From Rotaria socialis (lineage: Eukaryota > Rotifera > Eurotatoria > Philodinida > Philodinidae), in NCBI GenBank assembly GCA_905331475.1, contig CAJNYU010003280.1, forward strand, positions 1-64,000: a stretch of 64,000 bases of DNA. The letters run 5' to 3'. The notes under the pieces are model-generated. The model was not told the DNA's origin. It saw nothing but the letters and a program-made list of their open reading frames with translations, and did not search any database. Shown here piece by piece: positions 21,101 through 36,100 of this stretch (within the stretch, counting starts at the first letter, position 1; each line of letters starts with the position of its first letter). The position numbers and the translations under genes were made by a program.

Positions 21101-24100
21101 TCAAATTAATAGAATTTCAAAATAAATCTATTTATTTTTTCTAAATTTTATAGATCCAAGTATTTATGATTGTACATTTGAAGTCGATTTTTGCCAATGG
21201 ACTTTCCTTACTGATGGTGCTCTTAATTGGACTCGAAATCGAGGTGCTACTTTAACAGCTGAGACTGGTCCTCAATTCGATGTAACAACACATACGAGTA
21301 AAAATTTACAGAAAAAAAAACAAACATTGTAGCAATCATCTACTCATTTCTTTCTTCTTCTATTCTATTTATTAGATCAAGGCTGGTATATTTATCTTGA
21401 AACATCTTTTCCTGTTAAACTCAATGATACAGCACGTTTACTATCACCATCCATTGCTGGGTCAACAACGAAATGTTTTGAATTTTGGTATCATATGCAC
21501 GGACCTGACATCAATCGTTTGGATGTGTTAATTGTTGATTCATCAAATGTTGAAACAACTGTTTGGTCGCGTGAAGGATCTCAAGGAAACATCTGGCGTT
21601 TAGGAAAAGTTAAATTAAATGGTATCACAAGTCTCTACAGCGTATGTGTCATTTTGTTTTCATTCTCATAAAACTATAATAAAAATGCCTCTATATTTAT
21701 TTAGATTATTCTCCAAGGTGTTGCTGGCGTAAGTTTTCAAGGAGATATTGCTTTAGATAATCTGCAACTTATTGATGGTAATTGTCCAAGTGATTTACCA
21801 TTTGAATGTGATTTCGATGATGAAGATTTATGTGGTTTTACAAATGATCCAACAGAAAAACATCGATGGACCAGACATAAAGGTTTATCAATTGATTTTT
21901 GTTCTAGCACAAAATAATAAATTTTATTTTCTAGGAGCAACGCCAGGCACATTAAATGGACCAAGTTTTGATCATACTACATTGACTAGTAGTGGTAAGA
22001 ATACATATCAATTGAAATATTCTTTTAATTTTCTAAAAAAATGAATATTCGCATAGGCTATTACGTATATGTTCCAAGCGCTAGTTCAAGTCGTGAAGGC
22101 GAAAAAGCTCTATTAGTATCTCCATGGAGAAATAATACAAATGGGCAATGTCTTTCATTTTGGTATCACAGCTTTGGTGCTGACGTTGGCTCATTGACAG
22201 TTTATAGACGTGTATTATCAACGAGTCAGCTATATCCATTGTGGAAAGTTAATTATAATTTTGGTGATATTTGGAATGCAGCTGAAATAACAATAAGAAA
22301 AACCGACGAACCATGGGCATTCGCATTCGAAAGCGAATATGGTGTTGGATTTTTTGGTGATCTAGCTATTGATGATGTTACTCTACGAGAGGGATTTTGT
22401 CCAACGTTAGGTTCATGTTCATTTGAATCAATTGATTTCTGCACATGGCATAATATTCGTTCGCCAGCAGATCAATTTGATTGGCTTGTTGCACATGGTG
22501 AAACAGATTCAGCATTTACTGGACCAACAGTTGATCATACGTTTAATGATGCTTTTGGCTATTATGCTTATATTGAAACATCGTCACCAAGACAAACTAA
22601 TGATCGTGCTATTCTTGAATCAACAATACTTATGCCAACATCATCGATTGGTTCCTGTTTTTCATTTTGGTATCATATGTATGGAACTGTTGGTTCGCTG
22701 AATATCTATGTCAATGGTGTTAAATCTAAAGAGCCATTATGGGTTTGGTAAGGGAATTTGGTTTTTGAAAAGAGAAAATAGCTTTTGAATCAATGAAATG
22801 TTTTGTTTATCTTAGGGGATTAAAAGAAAATCAAGGTGACAAATGGTTGAACGGTCAAGTGACTGTTAAATCAAGTTCATATTATCGAATACGAATTGAA
22901 GGAATTGTTGGTGAGTGAAAAATTAAGATTTTAGTTCTATTCTATTCATTGAGTTTATATTTTTATTTATAGGTAATTCATTTCAAGGAGATGCAGCTAT
23001 TGATGATCTTCGTATATTCGAAAATCCGTGTGTTCTAACACCGCCAGATGCTGAGCCCTTCAATATTGTACCAACAACAACATCAACAAGACCAACTATC
23101 ACAAATCCACCGGGACCCTATGATTGTACATTTGAAAGTGGAATATGTAACGGTTGGGAAAATATGGCAAATAATCAATTTAATTGGACACGTGTACAAG
23201 CTTCGACTGTAGCAGCACCAGGTAAACTTGAATTTATAATTTCTTTTTCAGCAATTAGAAAAACATCATATGATTTAGAAATCGATCATACAACAAATAC
23301 GGTTCAAGGTTATTTCATGCAAGCTGATTTGAGTAAAGGTGGAGCAAATGATTATGCGCGTTTGAAAAGTCCGACTCTAAACAACCCTCAATGTATGACA
23401 TTCTACTATCATTTGCTTGGACACGGTGGTACACTCAATATTTATATGGCTGATGGCAATAATCTCGGTATATCACTTTGGAAACGAACAGGTACACAAG
23501 GTGATTTATGGCGTTTTGGACGAATGGAAATTAAAAAACTAAATGTTAATATTGTTTTTGAAGGTAACTAAAAACAAAAATATTGTTCTATTGATTTATT
23601 GATTTATTAATTTTATAAAGCTATTGCTGGTCCAAATTCCATCGGTGATGTATCGATTGATGATGTTATATTTACACCTGGTACATGTCAAGAAAGTGCC
23701 GCTATTGGCGGATCATGTACATTTGCGGACTTCGCACAATGTGGTTTCACACAAAATGCAACCGCATCATCTTTACAATGGAAGACATATACTGGCAGTG
23801 ATACTCAAGTGCGTACGACACCGATTCCATTCGATCATACAACTGGCACGAATCGTGGTTCATATGCTTATGTTGATCTCGAAAATCAAGGTGAAAATTT
23901 AAATGGTCGTCTCTATTCACCAATGTATACATCAACGAAAAATCAATCATATTGTCTTGAATTTTATTATGTACTAGCCGGTTCAAATAATACATTCAAT
24001 GTATTAACTGAAACAACTGGTAGCGCACAACAAGTTTTATTTACACGAAACTATGACCATGGTTTCATATGGAATAAAGGTGAAGCTACTCTATCAACAT

Positions 24101-27100
24101 TAAATAATGCTCGTATTGTTTTCGAAATTATAACTGGTTACTTACGACAAGGTAATAATTTAATATTAAGTAGGAAACGAAATTATTTTGGTTTTGGTTT
24201 TTCTATGCATAGGATTTGTTGCAATCGATGATTATATGGTTAAAGGAGGTGAATGCAGTTCACGTTCAAATGAATGTACATTTGATGATAATACGTATTG
24301 CTCATGGACAAATGCAGCAGATAATCAATTCGATTGGATTCTTCGTAATGGTACAACACCATCGCTTGATACAGGACCCAACGGAGATCATAGTATGTTG
24401 AACTATTTGAATAGTTTTATGAATGACAAAAACAAAACAAAAAACGCTTATATTCTATTCTAGCTACTGTCAGCGGGTTTTATATTTATATTGAAACATC
24501 TGTACCAGCTGAATCTGAATGGAAAGCTCGATTAGAATCAGAAATCTATTTTGATAATCGTCCAAGATGTTTTTCATTTTGGTATAATATGTAAGTTATT
24601 ATTTTGTTGATATATATAATTCAATTCGTATGTATATTTCATTTAGGTACGGAATGGATGTTGGTCGTTTAATGATTTATGTACGTTCAATCGTATCTGC
24701 TAATTTTACTTCAGAATCATTAGTATGGGCATTGGCTGGGCCACGCGGACCAGAATGGAAACATGCATTTGTACCTATTCAACCAAATGGTCGATATCAA
24801 ATTATAATTGAAGGTGTTCGTGGAAAATCATTTGAAGGTGATATCGCTGTTGATGATATCGGAGTTTTACAAACAGAGTCATGCAAATTACAACCATTTG
24901 AAGCTGATCCAGCTGAAGTTTCACAAGCATTAGTAACTTGTCGATTTGAGGAAGATTTTTGTCAATGGAAATTCGATCCAACAGGTCAATTCAATTGGAC
25001 TAGACATACAGGAAGTACATCCTCATTTGATACAGGCCCAACTACAGGTAAGAATCCAGATAAATGTCCGAATTAAAAGTCATCCTTTTCAATTCATTAG
25101 GCGCAGACGATTCACCATATTACATTTATATCGAAGCAAGTTTTCCACAAGTAGAAGGTGATCGTGCTGGTCTTATTTCACCATATATATCAAAGCCGAT
25201 AGGAACGATGTGTTTTCAGTTTTACTATCATATGTAAATATAAAGAGACTTGAACGCATACAAAATTTATATTTATATCTTCATAGGTGGGGTGGAAATA
25301 TTGGTTCATTACAAATATCAACATTACAAAATACACCGAATGGTATCCAACAAAATCTAATTTGGGAACGTAATGAAACCCAATTAAAACAATGGCGCAT
25401 TGGACAAATTAATTTACGTAATATTCCATATAATTTTGCTCTCAAACTCGATGGTTATGTTGGAAGTGGATGGGAAGGAGATGTATGTTAAACGAAAATA
25501 TTCTCTTTCTTTTTTGTATATTTATATGAAAATTTCTAGATAGCACTTGATGAAATATTTTTAACCGATGGTGAATGTCCACCATCAGATTGGTGTGATT
25601 TTGAACTTTCGTTCTGTGGATGGATTAATGATACAACAAGTGATTTCTATTGGACACGTACACAAAAAGCAACGGATTCGGTTGGTACTGGACCGACAAC
25701 AGGTAAAACTATTTCAAAAGAAAGATTTCAGATAGTTTCATCATTTCGTTTTTGTTTTGTTTACAATTATAGATCATACGACGGGAACTGATCGTGGTTA
25801 TTATATTTATATTGAAACATCGGCTCCTCAAATTCGTGGACAAAAAGCGCGATTAATAAGTCCAATGTATACTCAAGCATCAGCAGTTTGTTTGAAATTT
25901 CATTATCATATGTATGGACCATCGATTGGTTCATTAAATGTTCTTATTGCTGGTACACAACGATTATTATGGACAAAGAGGTAGTATAATAATAAGTGAA
26001 ATGTTGTATATAAATATGACATTAATTTGTATTTATTTTAGTGGTAATCTCGGTAATCGATGGCGCTATGGACATGTAACTGTAAGTAGCAATGATCCGT
26101 ATCAAATAGCGTTCGAAGGTGTTGTCGGTTCAAGTTTTCAAGTAAAGCAGAATAAAAATACATTGAAAAATTTGATCTAATTCATTTTTATTTAGGGTGA
26201 TATTGCTGTTGATGATATTTCTCTAGTAAATGGTCCATGTGAAGAAGAAGGAAGTTGCAATTTTGAAGACGGCACTTTTTGTGGATTTTACAATTCTAAA
26301 GATGAAGACAATTTTGATTGGGCACTCAATCAAGGCGGCACAATATCATTCGATACAGGGTAAATAAAAGATTTCTTCTTAATATTGAAGCTGCATATGT
26401 ATGATTCTGCTTTTTAGACCAACTGTTGATCATACAACGGGAACAAGTGTTGGCTATTATGCTTATATTGAATCATCGTTTCCACAAAATCACGGAGATA
26501 AAGCATGGCTCGTTAGTGAAGTTCTCGAATCGCCAAAAGGTGCTTGTCTTGACTTTTGGTATCATATGAAAGGCAATACAACTGGCAATATGAGTGTTTA
26601 TCATCGAGTCTTAGATGCAAAACCAACATCATTATGGTTTAAAGAGGTGATTAGTTTTAGCGCGAAATATTTGATTAGAACCATAAGTTTCTTGTAAATT
26701 TATTTAGGGTAACCAAGGCGATCGATGGATAAATGCTAAAATTGATTTACCAACTACAAACGATCATTATGATTTCATTTTTGAAGGTGTTGTGGTATGT
26801 ATATCACTATTGTTTGTTTTCATCGACGATCTATTCTTACTAATTGCTAATTTTGTTTAACAGGGTGATGGTTTCGAATCGGATATAGCTATTGATGATG
26901 TCATCTTCATTCAAGGCGGTACTTGTGCTTATTTTGCTTCAACAACTCCAGCACCTGTAACACCACAGCAAGCTGCTTATGAATGCGATTTTGAAGATGG
27001 TACATTTTGTGATTGGCAACTCGAAACAAACGATAAACCATGGGTAGTTTCATCTGGCCAAACAGCAGTCTATGGTCAAGCACCATTAACAGATCATACA

Positions 27101-30100
27101 GCACAAAATGTCTTTGGGAAATATGCTTATGTACAGGTTCAACCAACAGGCGGTTCTGTCTACTTTTCTACGATTGGTTTTCGTTCATTACCGAAAGGTT
27201 TAACATTATGTCTCGATTTCTGGTATCAAGCATTTGTCTCAAGCGATACATCACTAAGTGTTTACGTACAAAATGGAACATCGCCAGCCGTCGTTACATG
27301 GACTCGACGTGGAACAACAGCACGCGATCAATGGTCACATACTTCAGTTAATTTAGGCACTATACGTAGTACAACTCATTTAACTATTTCAGGTAAGCAA
27401 ATGATTGATTCAGTTGCCTTTTGATAATAAATATATTTATATTTTATAGCTGTTATTATACCTCGTACAATTGGTTATGTTGCAGTGGATGATTTGAAGT
27501 TACTTAATGGTGCATGTCAATCACCACGTATCTGTGATTTTGAAGATTCATTAATCTGTGGTTATCGAAATGACGCTACAGCAGAATTTACATGGTCACG
27601 ACATAAAGGTGCTACTACATCGTCATCAACAGGAGCCACAAATGGTATGTATTGAGTGGGAAAAAAACGAAGGTTGTTGTGATTTAATATTTTATTTAGA
27701 TCATACATATGGAACTGCAATTGGTTATTACATGTATATTGAAACAAGTTTACCACGACAACCCAATGATAAGGCTCGTCTCATAACACCCCAATATGAG
27801 GCTGCAGCAGGTGGATCATGTTTACAATTTTTCTATCATATGTGGGGTATAGATACTGGCGCACTTAATGTTTATCTTCAGACTGGCACCACTATTCAAG
27901 GATCTCCTTTGTGGGCGCTGGGACAAGATCAAGGTGATCTCTGGCGACCAGCTCGTGCAACAATAAGATCATCAGGAAAATTTCAAGTAGATACTCAATA
28001 AAAACAATATAGGATTCAGTCAATTTTATTTCTACTTTTATAGGTTATTTTCGAAGGTGTTGTTGGTAAAAGTTTTCTTGGTGATATTTCGATCGATGAT
28101 GTTTCCATAACACCAGGCGCATGTAATGCTGCTGGTTCGTGTACATTCGAACAAGATCTATGTTCATGGACGCCATCAGAAGGAAACAATGATTTTGATT
28201 GGTATCGTTTATCATCGAAACAAATAAGTTTAATTTACAATGGTACAAATTACCCTCAAACTGATACAACAGTAAACAATGCATACGGACATTTTCTATG
28301 GGCAGCACCTGATTTTCGTTCAAATCGTATGAATCAATCGGCAAATCTTTATTCTGAAATACTCTTGGCGTTTCAAAATCAAGCTGGCGTTTGCGTATCA
28401 TTTAGTTATTTCGTAACTGGTACATCGTCATTAAATGTTTATTCACGTCCACGACCAGCTGGTGGCAGTTCTGTGTTACTATGGTCGGTTAATGGTGATC
28501 AAGGAAATAAGTGGTTGCAAGCAAATGTTGATGTATCTGTGACAGGAAGTGATTTTGAAGTAAAGAAAAAGCAAACAAAAAACTTCTTTTTAATGTTATA
28601 CGAAAAAAATTGATTTCAATTTTAGATCTATTTCGAAGGAAAATTCAATCAAATTACTACTGCTGGTTCGATCGCATTAGATGATTTATATATTCATTCA
28701 TCGGCATGTTCAGCAATTGATACAACACCATCTCCATTCGTTCCATTTGATTGTGGTGATGGAATAACAGTATCGCAAGCAGATGTTTGGTAAGAAAATC
28801 ATGTTCGATTTTGAATTAATAATTGTTTATCTGATTCATGCCATAATTTAGTAATTTTATAACTGATTGTTCGAATGGTCGCGATGAACAAATCTGTGGT
28901 GACTGTACATTCGAACAAGATACATGTCGTTGGCTCGATTCTAGTCCTGGTGCTTTTGCTTGGGCACGTGATCAAGGTCTGAATGCTGCACCAGCAAGTT
29001 TAGGACCTGTTGTTGATCGTAAGTATTTTTTTTTCTATTTTTTTTCAATGATATTAGTAATAATTGTCGGTATTATTATTGTAATATAGACACAGCTCAT
29101 ACTAGTCAAGGTTATTATATGTATGTACGAATAAGTGACGGTATTGTTTGGGATGAAGCTATATTTGAATTACAACAACTTCTTCAGCCAAGCTCAGCAA
29201 CATGTGAATTAGAATTTTGGCATCATATGATAAACGATCAATTTCTCAGTGTACATTTAATCGAAGGTGATGATTCTATTGATATATGGGAAGAAGAACA
29301 TACTCATAGTGACCAATGGCTCCGTGTTATAATCCCACTCGGTCGTATTGCGCGACCATGGCGCTTACAATTTTTAGCAGAAAAGGGCTGGGAGGATGGC
29401 AACATTGCTATTGATGATATTCGTTTACTCGGCTGTCAATTTCCAGCTATACGACCTAATTGTACAAGTGATCAATTTCGATGTCAACGTGGTGCTTGTG
29501 TACCAAAAAATCGTATTTGCGATTTTACGTGAGTTATTTTTCGATGGAAAATAAGAAATTTCTAATAGTTGATGTTGCTGCTGTTTTTTTTTTCTTGATA
29601 GTGATGATTGTGGTGATAATTCCGATGAACTTAATTGTACTAGTAATGTTATGTGTAGTTTTGAAGAGCCAACAGGTTTGTGTGGATGGGTACAAGACAA
29701 AACTGATAATCTTGATTGGGAACTTGGACAAGGTGCAACATCTTCGTTTGGCACTGGACCGAAACGTGATCACACACTTGGTTTGCCCAGTGGTCATTTC
29801 ATTTTTCTCGAAGCATCGTTTCCAGCTGTTAAAGGTGACCGAGCTCGTGTTTTATCACCTGTTATGAATAATACGGGAGGTGGATGTAGATTTCGATTCT
29901 ATTGGCATTTGTACGGCGAAGTAAGTACCGATCATTGTTTTAGTTCAAAGAAACTTTTTCTTTTCTATTGATACATGATTTCAATCTTTGCCATAATAGG
30001 ATATTGGTGAACTCAATGTTTACACACGTACCGCTAATGGTGGACCCATGAGTCGAATTTGGACAAAAAATACTGAAGCTGGTGATTTCTGGGAGCGAAC

Positions 30101-33100
30101 TGATCTTGCATTATTGAATAGTCAACCATTCCAAATCGTACTCGAAGCTGTCGTTGGTGATGGTTTTGCTGGAGATATTGCTATTGATGATACATCATTT
30201 ACAACAGGTTGTATTTTATCAGATGTTATTTTACCAACTGATACAACTCCACTACCAACAACAACAACAACAAATCAATGTGGGGCCACCGGTCAATTTA
30301 TGTGTGTAGAAAATGGGCAATGCATTGATATAGAAAAAGTATGTGATTTTAAAGTTGATTGTCCAACACCAGGTGGCAGTGATGAAGCTGAATGCGGCGC
30401 ATGCACATTTGATAATAACAATGGAACCTTATGTGGTTGGAAAGATTATTCGTATTCAGAGTTCCAATGGGTATTAGCAACGGGACAGACCAATATGGGA
30501 CCGCCTAGTGATCATACAACAAGAAATGGATTTTATATTACTGTACCACCAAGTGATTTCTTTGCGTATGCATCAATACGTTCACCAATTGTAGGACCAG
30601 CCGGTATTGAATGTCAATTGAGATTCTGGTACTATATGAATTATGATGCAAATGTGGACGCGAGCAGAATCGCGGTGTATATTCGAGATGATGGTGACGA
30701 TTTCAATTCATTCGTATTTATTGAAAGCATAGACGATTCAAGCGGACCACAATGGAAACAGGCAGTTGTTAATATTGGACGTCATACACAACGATTTGTT
30801 ATTGGTATATATACATATAGAAATACTTTTCTTTTGTTCAAAATGAAATATATTATTTATTGTAGAAATCGATGGATCACCGGACGTAAATAATGCTATA
30901 GGTATTGATGACATAGATTTTTACAATTGTCAAGCAGGATCTCCACCTGAACTTGGGTAAAAGATAAACATACAATTTGCTTTCTTTTCTTAAGATTTTC
31001 TTTTGTGCCATTAGCTCGTCAATTGATTGTACATTTGAACAAGGTTTCTGTAACTTCTTTCAAGATGACTCAGCCGATTTCGAATGGGAACGTGTAAGTA
31101 CAGAAACAAGTTCATCAGGCACAGGACCAGGCTTTGGTATGTTAACATCATATTTTTATTTTATTATCCAAACCTAAAGAATTTCTTTCCCCATAGATCA
31201 TACAACTGGATCAGGTTATTATGCGTATATTGAAACATCTTTTCCAAGGTAAAAACTAGAATCAACCATTGTATTTATGTCTAATTATCAAAAATCTATT
31301 TCATCCTATAGACTACCAGGTGAACGTGCTCGATTGATTTCAGCATTACAATTTCCATCGTCTACTCCTCGGTGTTTAACATTCTGGTAGAACTTCTTTT
31401 TTTTTTTATTCAAAACAAAAATCAATCAACATCTATTTATACAATTAGGTATCATATGTATGGTCCTGATATTGGTGCATTAAATGTATTTGTTCAAACT
31501 GTACCAATTAGTCAAGATAATATATCATCAGCACTTGTTTGGACTAAATCAGGTACGCAAGGTAATCAATGGCATCGTGCAACACAAACAATATACGGTC
31601 TTAATTCAACTGGTGTGTACGGTTGGCGTATTGCATTTGAAGGCATCGTTGGAAAAGGTTTTCTTGGTGATATTGCACTCGACGATATATTCCTGAGTGG
31701 ATCAGCATGTCCACCTAGTCGTGTTTGTGATTTTGAACTTGATTTATGTGAGTTTCAACCAAATCCAGCTGCAAGTTGGATACGACAACAAGCAACTAAT
31801 CTACCGAATTTTGTCAATCAAGATCATACATCATCAACATCACTTGGCTATTTTGCTATGGCTACTCAAGACACAGCGAAGTACGATTTAATTCATTGAT
31901 TAGAATTTTATATTGATGTTGTTCTGTTCTGTTCTATAGATTTGTCAGTCGACCATACACAAATGCAGGTGATGAATGTTTGAAATTTTGGTATTTTGTC
32001 AACGGACCAAGTGGTACAACTGGTAAATTAAGTGTTGCTCGACAGAATGTTGGTTCACAAGTCGAATCGAATCTCTGGTCGAATGATATCTATGAAAGTG
32101 CGTGGCGTTATGGGCAAGTTTCAATTAATGGTGGTATTAGTGCATTTTCGGCAGTATTTCAAGCAGTAAGATCTTCTTCAAATGTTGTTATTGGCATCGA
32201 TGATATTATACTTACACTTGGTTACTGTCCGGCACCAATCAATTGTAATTTTGAAGGTAGAACTATCTGCAGTTGGACGCAACAAAGTGAGGATACATTT
32301 GATTGGCTACTTCAATCGGGTGAAACAGAATCATTTGGTACTGGACCAACCGTTGGTAAGATTTTGTTAGATCTAATCATACTAGAGATATTTTATTTTT
32401 TTGCTCTATTTTATAGATCATACAACTAATTCTGCACAAGGACATTATCTCTATATTGAATCATCATTGCCAGCTAAACTGAATGATACCGCTCGAATCA
32501 TTAGTGAACATCTAGTAGTCGGGCAAGGTTGTTTCTCATTATGGTATCATATGCATGGTGAAGATATTGGCTCATTAGTTATTTATACAAGTACTCAAAC
32601 AAATCCAATGACAGAAGTGTATCGACTTCAAGGAGAACAAGGAAACCAATGGAATATATTAAATGTCGATATTGGCGTAACTTTACAAACTAATGAAAAT
32701 CTACGAATTATAGTTGAAGGTGTTGTTGGAGTTAGTTTTCAAGGTAAAAAAAGAAAGACATGAATGATATGATATATCTTACGTTTCTTATGATGTTTTG
32801 TTTCAGGCGATATTTCAATTGATGATGCTGTTTGGTCGCCGAGTATTACATGTTCGGCAGTAGTAGTATCTACAACACCGAGTGGATCCGTGTCACCTAC
32901 AACTTATCGTATGTATACGTTTAAAGATGAGAAGAATCGAATATGATTTGTTTTTCATTTAGCACCTTCAAATTATGATTGCAATTTTGAATGTAAATGT
33001 ACATGTCTCTGGACACATGATGATACAACGAACTTTAAATGGATCGTTGGAACAGGTTCAACAACAAGTCCTGGAACAGGACCTGATGGTGATCATACAA

Positions 33101-36100
33101 CAGGGTCGAGATTTGGGTATTACATCTATATTGAAACAAGTTTTCCATCTAAACCGAATGATACAGCTCGGTTAATCAGTCCTGATATTGTTACAACAAA
33201 TGATGACACATGTTTTCGATTTTATTATCACATGTTTGGATCGGATGTCTATCAATTAAATATCTATGCACGAATAAGTAAATTTGACTTTTAGTTCTTG
33301 AATTATTTCTCATCTACAAAGTTTTCTTTTAATCTAGACGGAAATCTTGGCAAAGCTCTATGGCAAAAACAAGGAAATCAAGTAAAATATTTTAAAAAAT
33401 TGACTTGGAAAAACAAAACATGTATGAATTTATTTCTAGGGGGATCGCTGGTTATTTGGTCGTATATCATTACGTGGTAATGTTGAACAAACAATCGGTC
33501 AAGCATATCAATTAGTTGTCGAAGGTATTGTTGGTAAAGGTTTTCAAGGTGATATTAGTGTTGATGATCTTGGTATTAATCTTGGACCGTGTCCAGCATC
33601 AAGTAAATTTCAATTCTTTTTTTTCCTCATTTTATTTTCTACATCAACGTTCTCTCTTTTATTTTAAGCTGTCTGTGATTTTGAAAGTAGCGATCTATGT
33701 AGTTATGTCAATGATCCAACTAATACAATCGACTGGAAACGTTATCAAGCTGGAACTGATGCATCCGTACCACCTGTAGATGTTACTTACAGTTCAACAC
33801 ATGGACATTTTATGTTCTTAAAAGCTGATACTCCAGCAAAACCTGTCACTGGCCGTCTTGTAACACCAAGCTATCCGGACACAAGTGGGTCATGTGTCCG
33901 ATGGTATATGATATTAGAAAATGGAGCAACGTTAAACGTTCGAACTTACGCATTTGGTGCAATAAATCCAAATATTCTCTATACTGTCTATGGTGCACAA
34001 GGCAAACAATGGAAATTAGCACAAACAACAGTAGCAAGTGGTTCACCTTATCAAGTCGTATTTGAAGGCATTTTAAACAATGCTAATAATACATTGGATT
34101 CGATTGCTATAGATGATATTGAAATTCGATCGGGCGTATGCAATGAATTAGGTTCATGCGATTTTGAAACTGGTTTATGTGCTTTTCAAAATCTTAAAGC
34201 TGATATTGAATGGAAACGAACATCGTACAATACTGAATTGTTTAATGCGCCAGCACTCGATCATACAACAAATAGCCGAGGAGGTAAAAACAATAACACG
34301 AACAAACATTTATATAATAGATAGTTAACGATGAAACGTTTCTTTTTGTTTTTCTGTGTAGGATTCTATCTATGGTTAGATCGTCGACAAACAATTCAAG
34401 GAAGAAAAGCTCAAATTGAATCTGAACTAATGACAGTTGATATTCGATGTATATCATTCTGGTACTTTTTGAATAGTTCTGTTGGTGCTCAATTGAATGT
34501 TTACATACGTGATCCAAAGTCTGATACGAAGAGTTTAATCTGGTCAACCAATCAAACTCATGGATCATTCTGGGTGCTACAAGAGATCACTGTTCGGCCG
34601 AATATGACTGTTTATGGAACAAGCCGATTTACTATCGTCTATGAAGCTGTTGTCGGTTCAGTCATTGGCGGTTAGTATTCAATAGAAAATTTATTTTACT
34701 AGAAGAGAAAAAAATAAATCTATTTATCATCTATTATTTTAGATTTAGCTATCGATGATTTAACTACACGATCTGGAAACTGCCTATCAACAACACCACC
34801 TCCGAATATGTATAAATGTCTTGACGGAAAACTTATTGCAAAATCACAAGTTAGTATTATTTGAAAGAAAAAACAAAACTTCGATTGTAAATTAACAAAT
34901 TTTCTCTTTAAGGTATGCGACTTTATTGTCGATTGTCAAGGCGGCGATGATGAACGTTCATGTGGTAATTGTACATTTGATGATGGAGGAAATATTTTAT
35001 GCGGTTGGAATGATGTTAGTAAAGGTACAACTATGTGGAAACTTCGTAGAGATGGAATATTACCCGTTGTAAATCAAGGACCACAACTTGACCATACATC
35101 ATATAGTCCTACTGGTAATTATATGTACTTATCAACATCGAATGGAACGACTCTAAATTCACCAGCACGTTTAATAACACCTGTTCTTAGTCAAGCAAGT
35201 TCAACATGTCTTCTGGAATTTTGGATTTATATAACTGGTATTTCAGTCAATCAATTAAATGTGATGTTATTAACTGGTAATCAAATTGAACGAGCAACAT
35301 TACAACGATTTCATTATCAATCGATGATGAATTGGACGAAAGTAAATATTGAAATTGGTCGCGTTGATGTACCATTTCAAATAGCATTTGATTCAAAACG
35401 TTCGACATCATTCGGATGGGTTGCTATCGATGATACGAAAATCTCTCGTTGCCATCTACCTCCGATTGTTAGTGCAAGTCAATGCCCAGTAGCAGATCGA
35501 TTTCAATGTGCACGTGGTTCATGTATACCTAAAGCTCATATTTGTGATATGACTGATGATTGTGGTGATCATTCCGATGAATCAAGTCGTCTATGTGCAT
35601 CATATCAAACATGTACATTTGATATATCGTTCTGTGATTGGAAACATGATAATTCAACACAATTTAAATGGGCATTACATCAAGGACCATCACCATCGGA
35701 TGAAACTGGCGTATGTCGATTTTTATTTGATTATTAATTTCATAAATTTGAATGCTTATGTTTCTCTCTCTCTCTCTTCACTTCTAGCCGAATCGTGATC
35801 ATTCGACTGGCTATGCTACCGGCCAATATGCTTTTATTGAAGCATCATATCCACAACTGTATGGAGATAAGGCACGTTTGATTAGTCGAACATTCGAACC
35901 GAAAACAGTTGATTGCCGTATGATATTTTACTATCATATGTTAGGTGAAGATATGGGTGAATTGAATATATATGTGCGATTCTATTCGAACGGACCATTA
36001 GTTAAGATCTTTGGTGTCTCAGGTAAGAAAGCAATCCTACTGTGATCTCTATGCTATTTTTCATATGTATCATTTGAATTCGAATTTATTTAGGTGAACG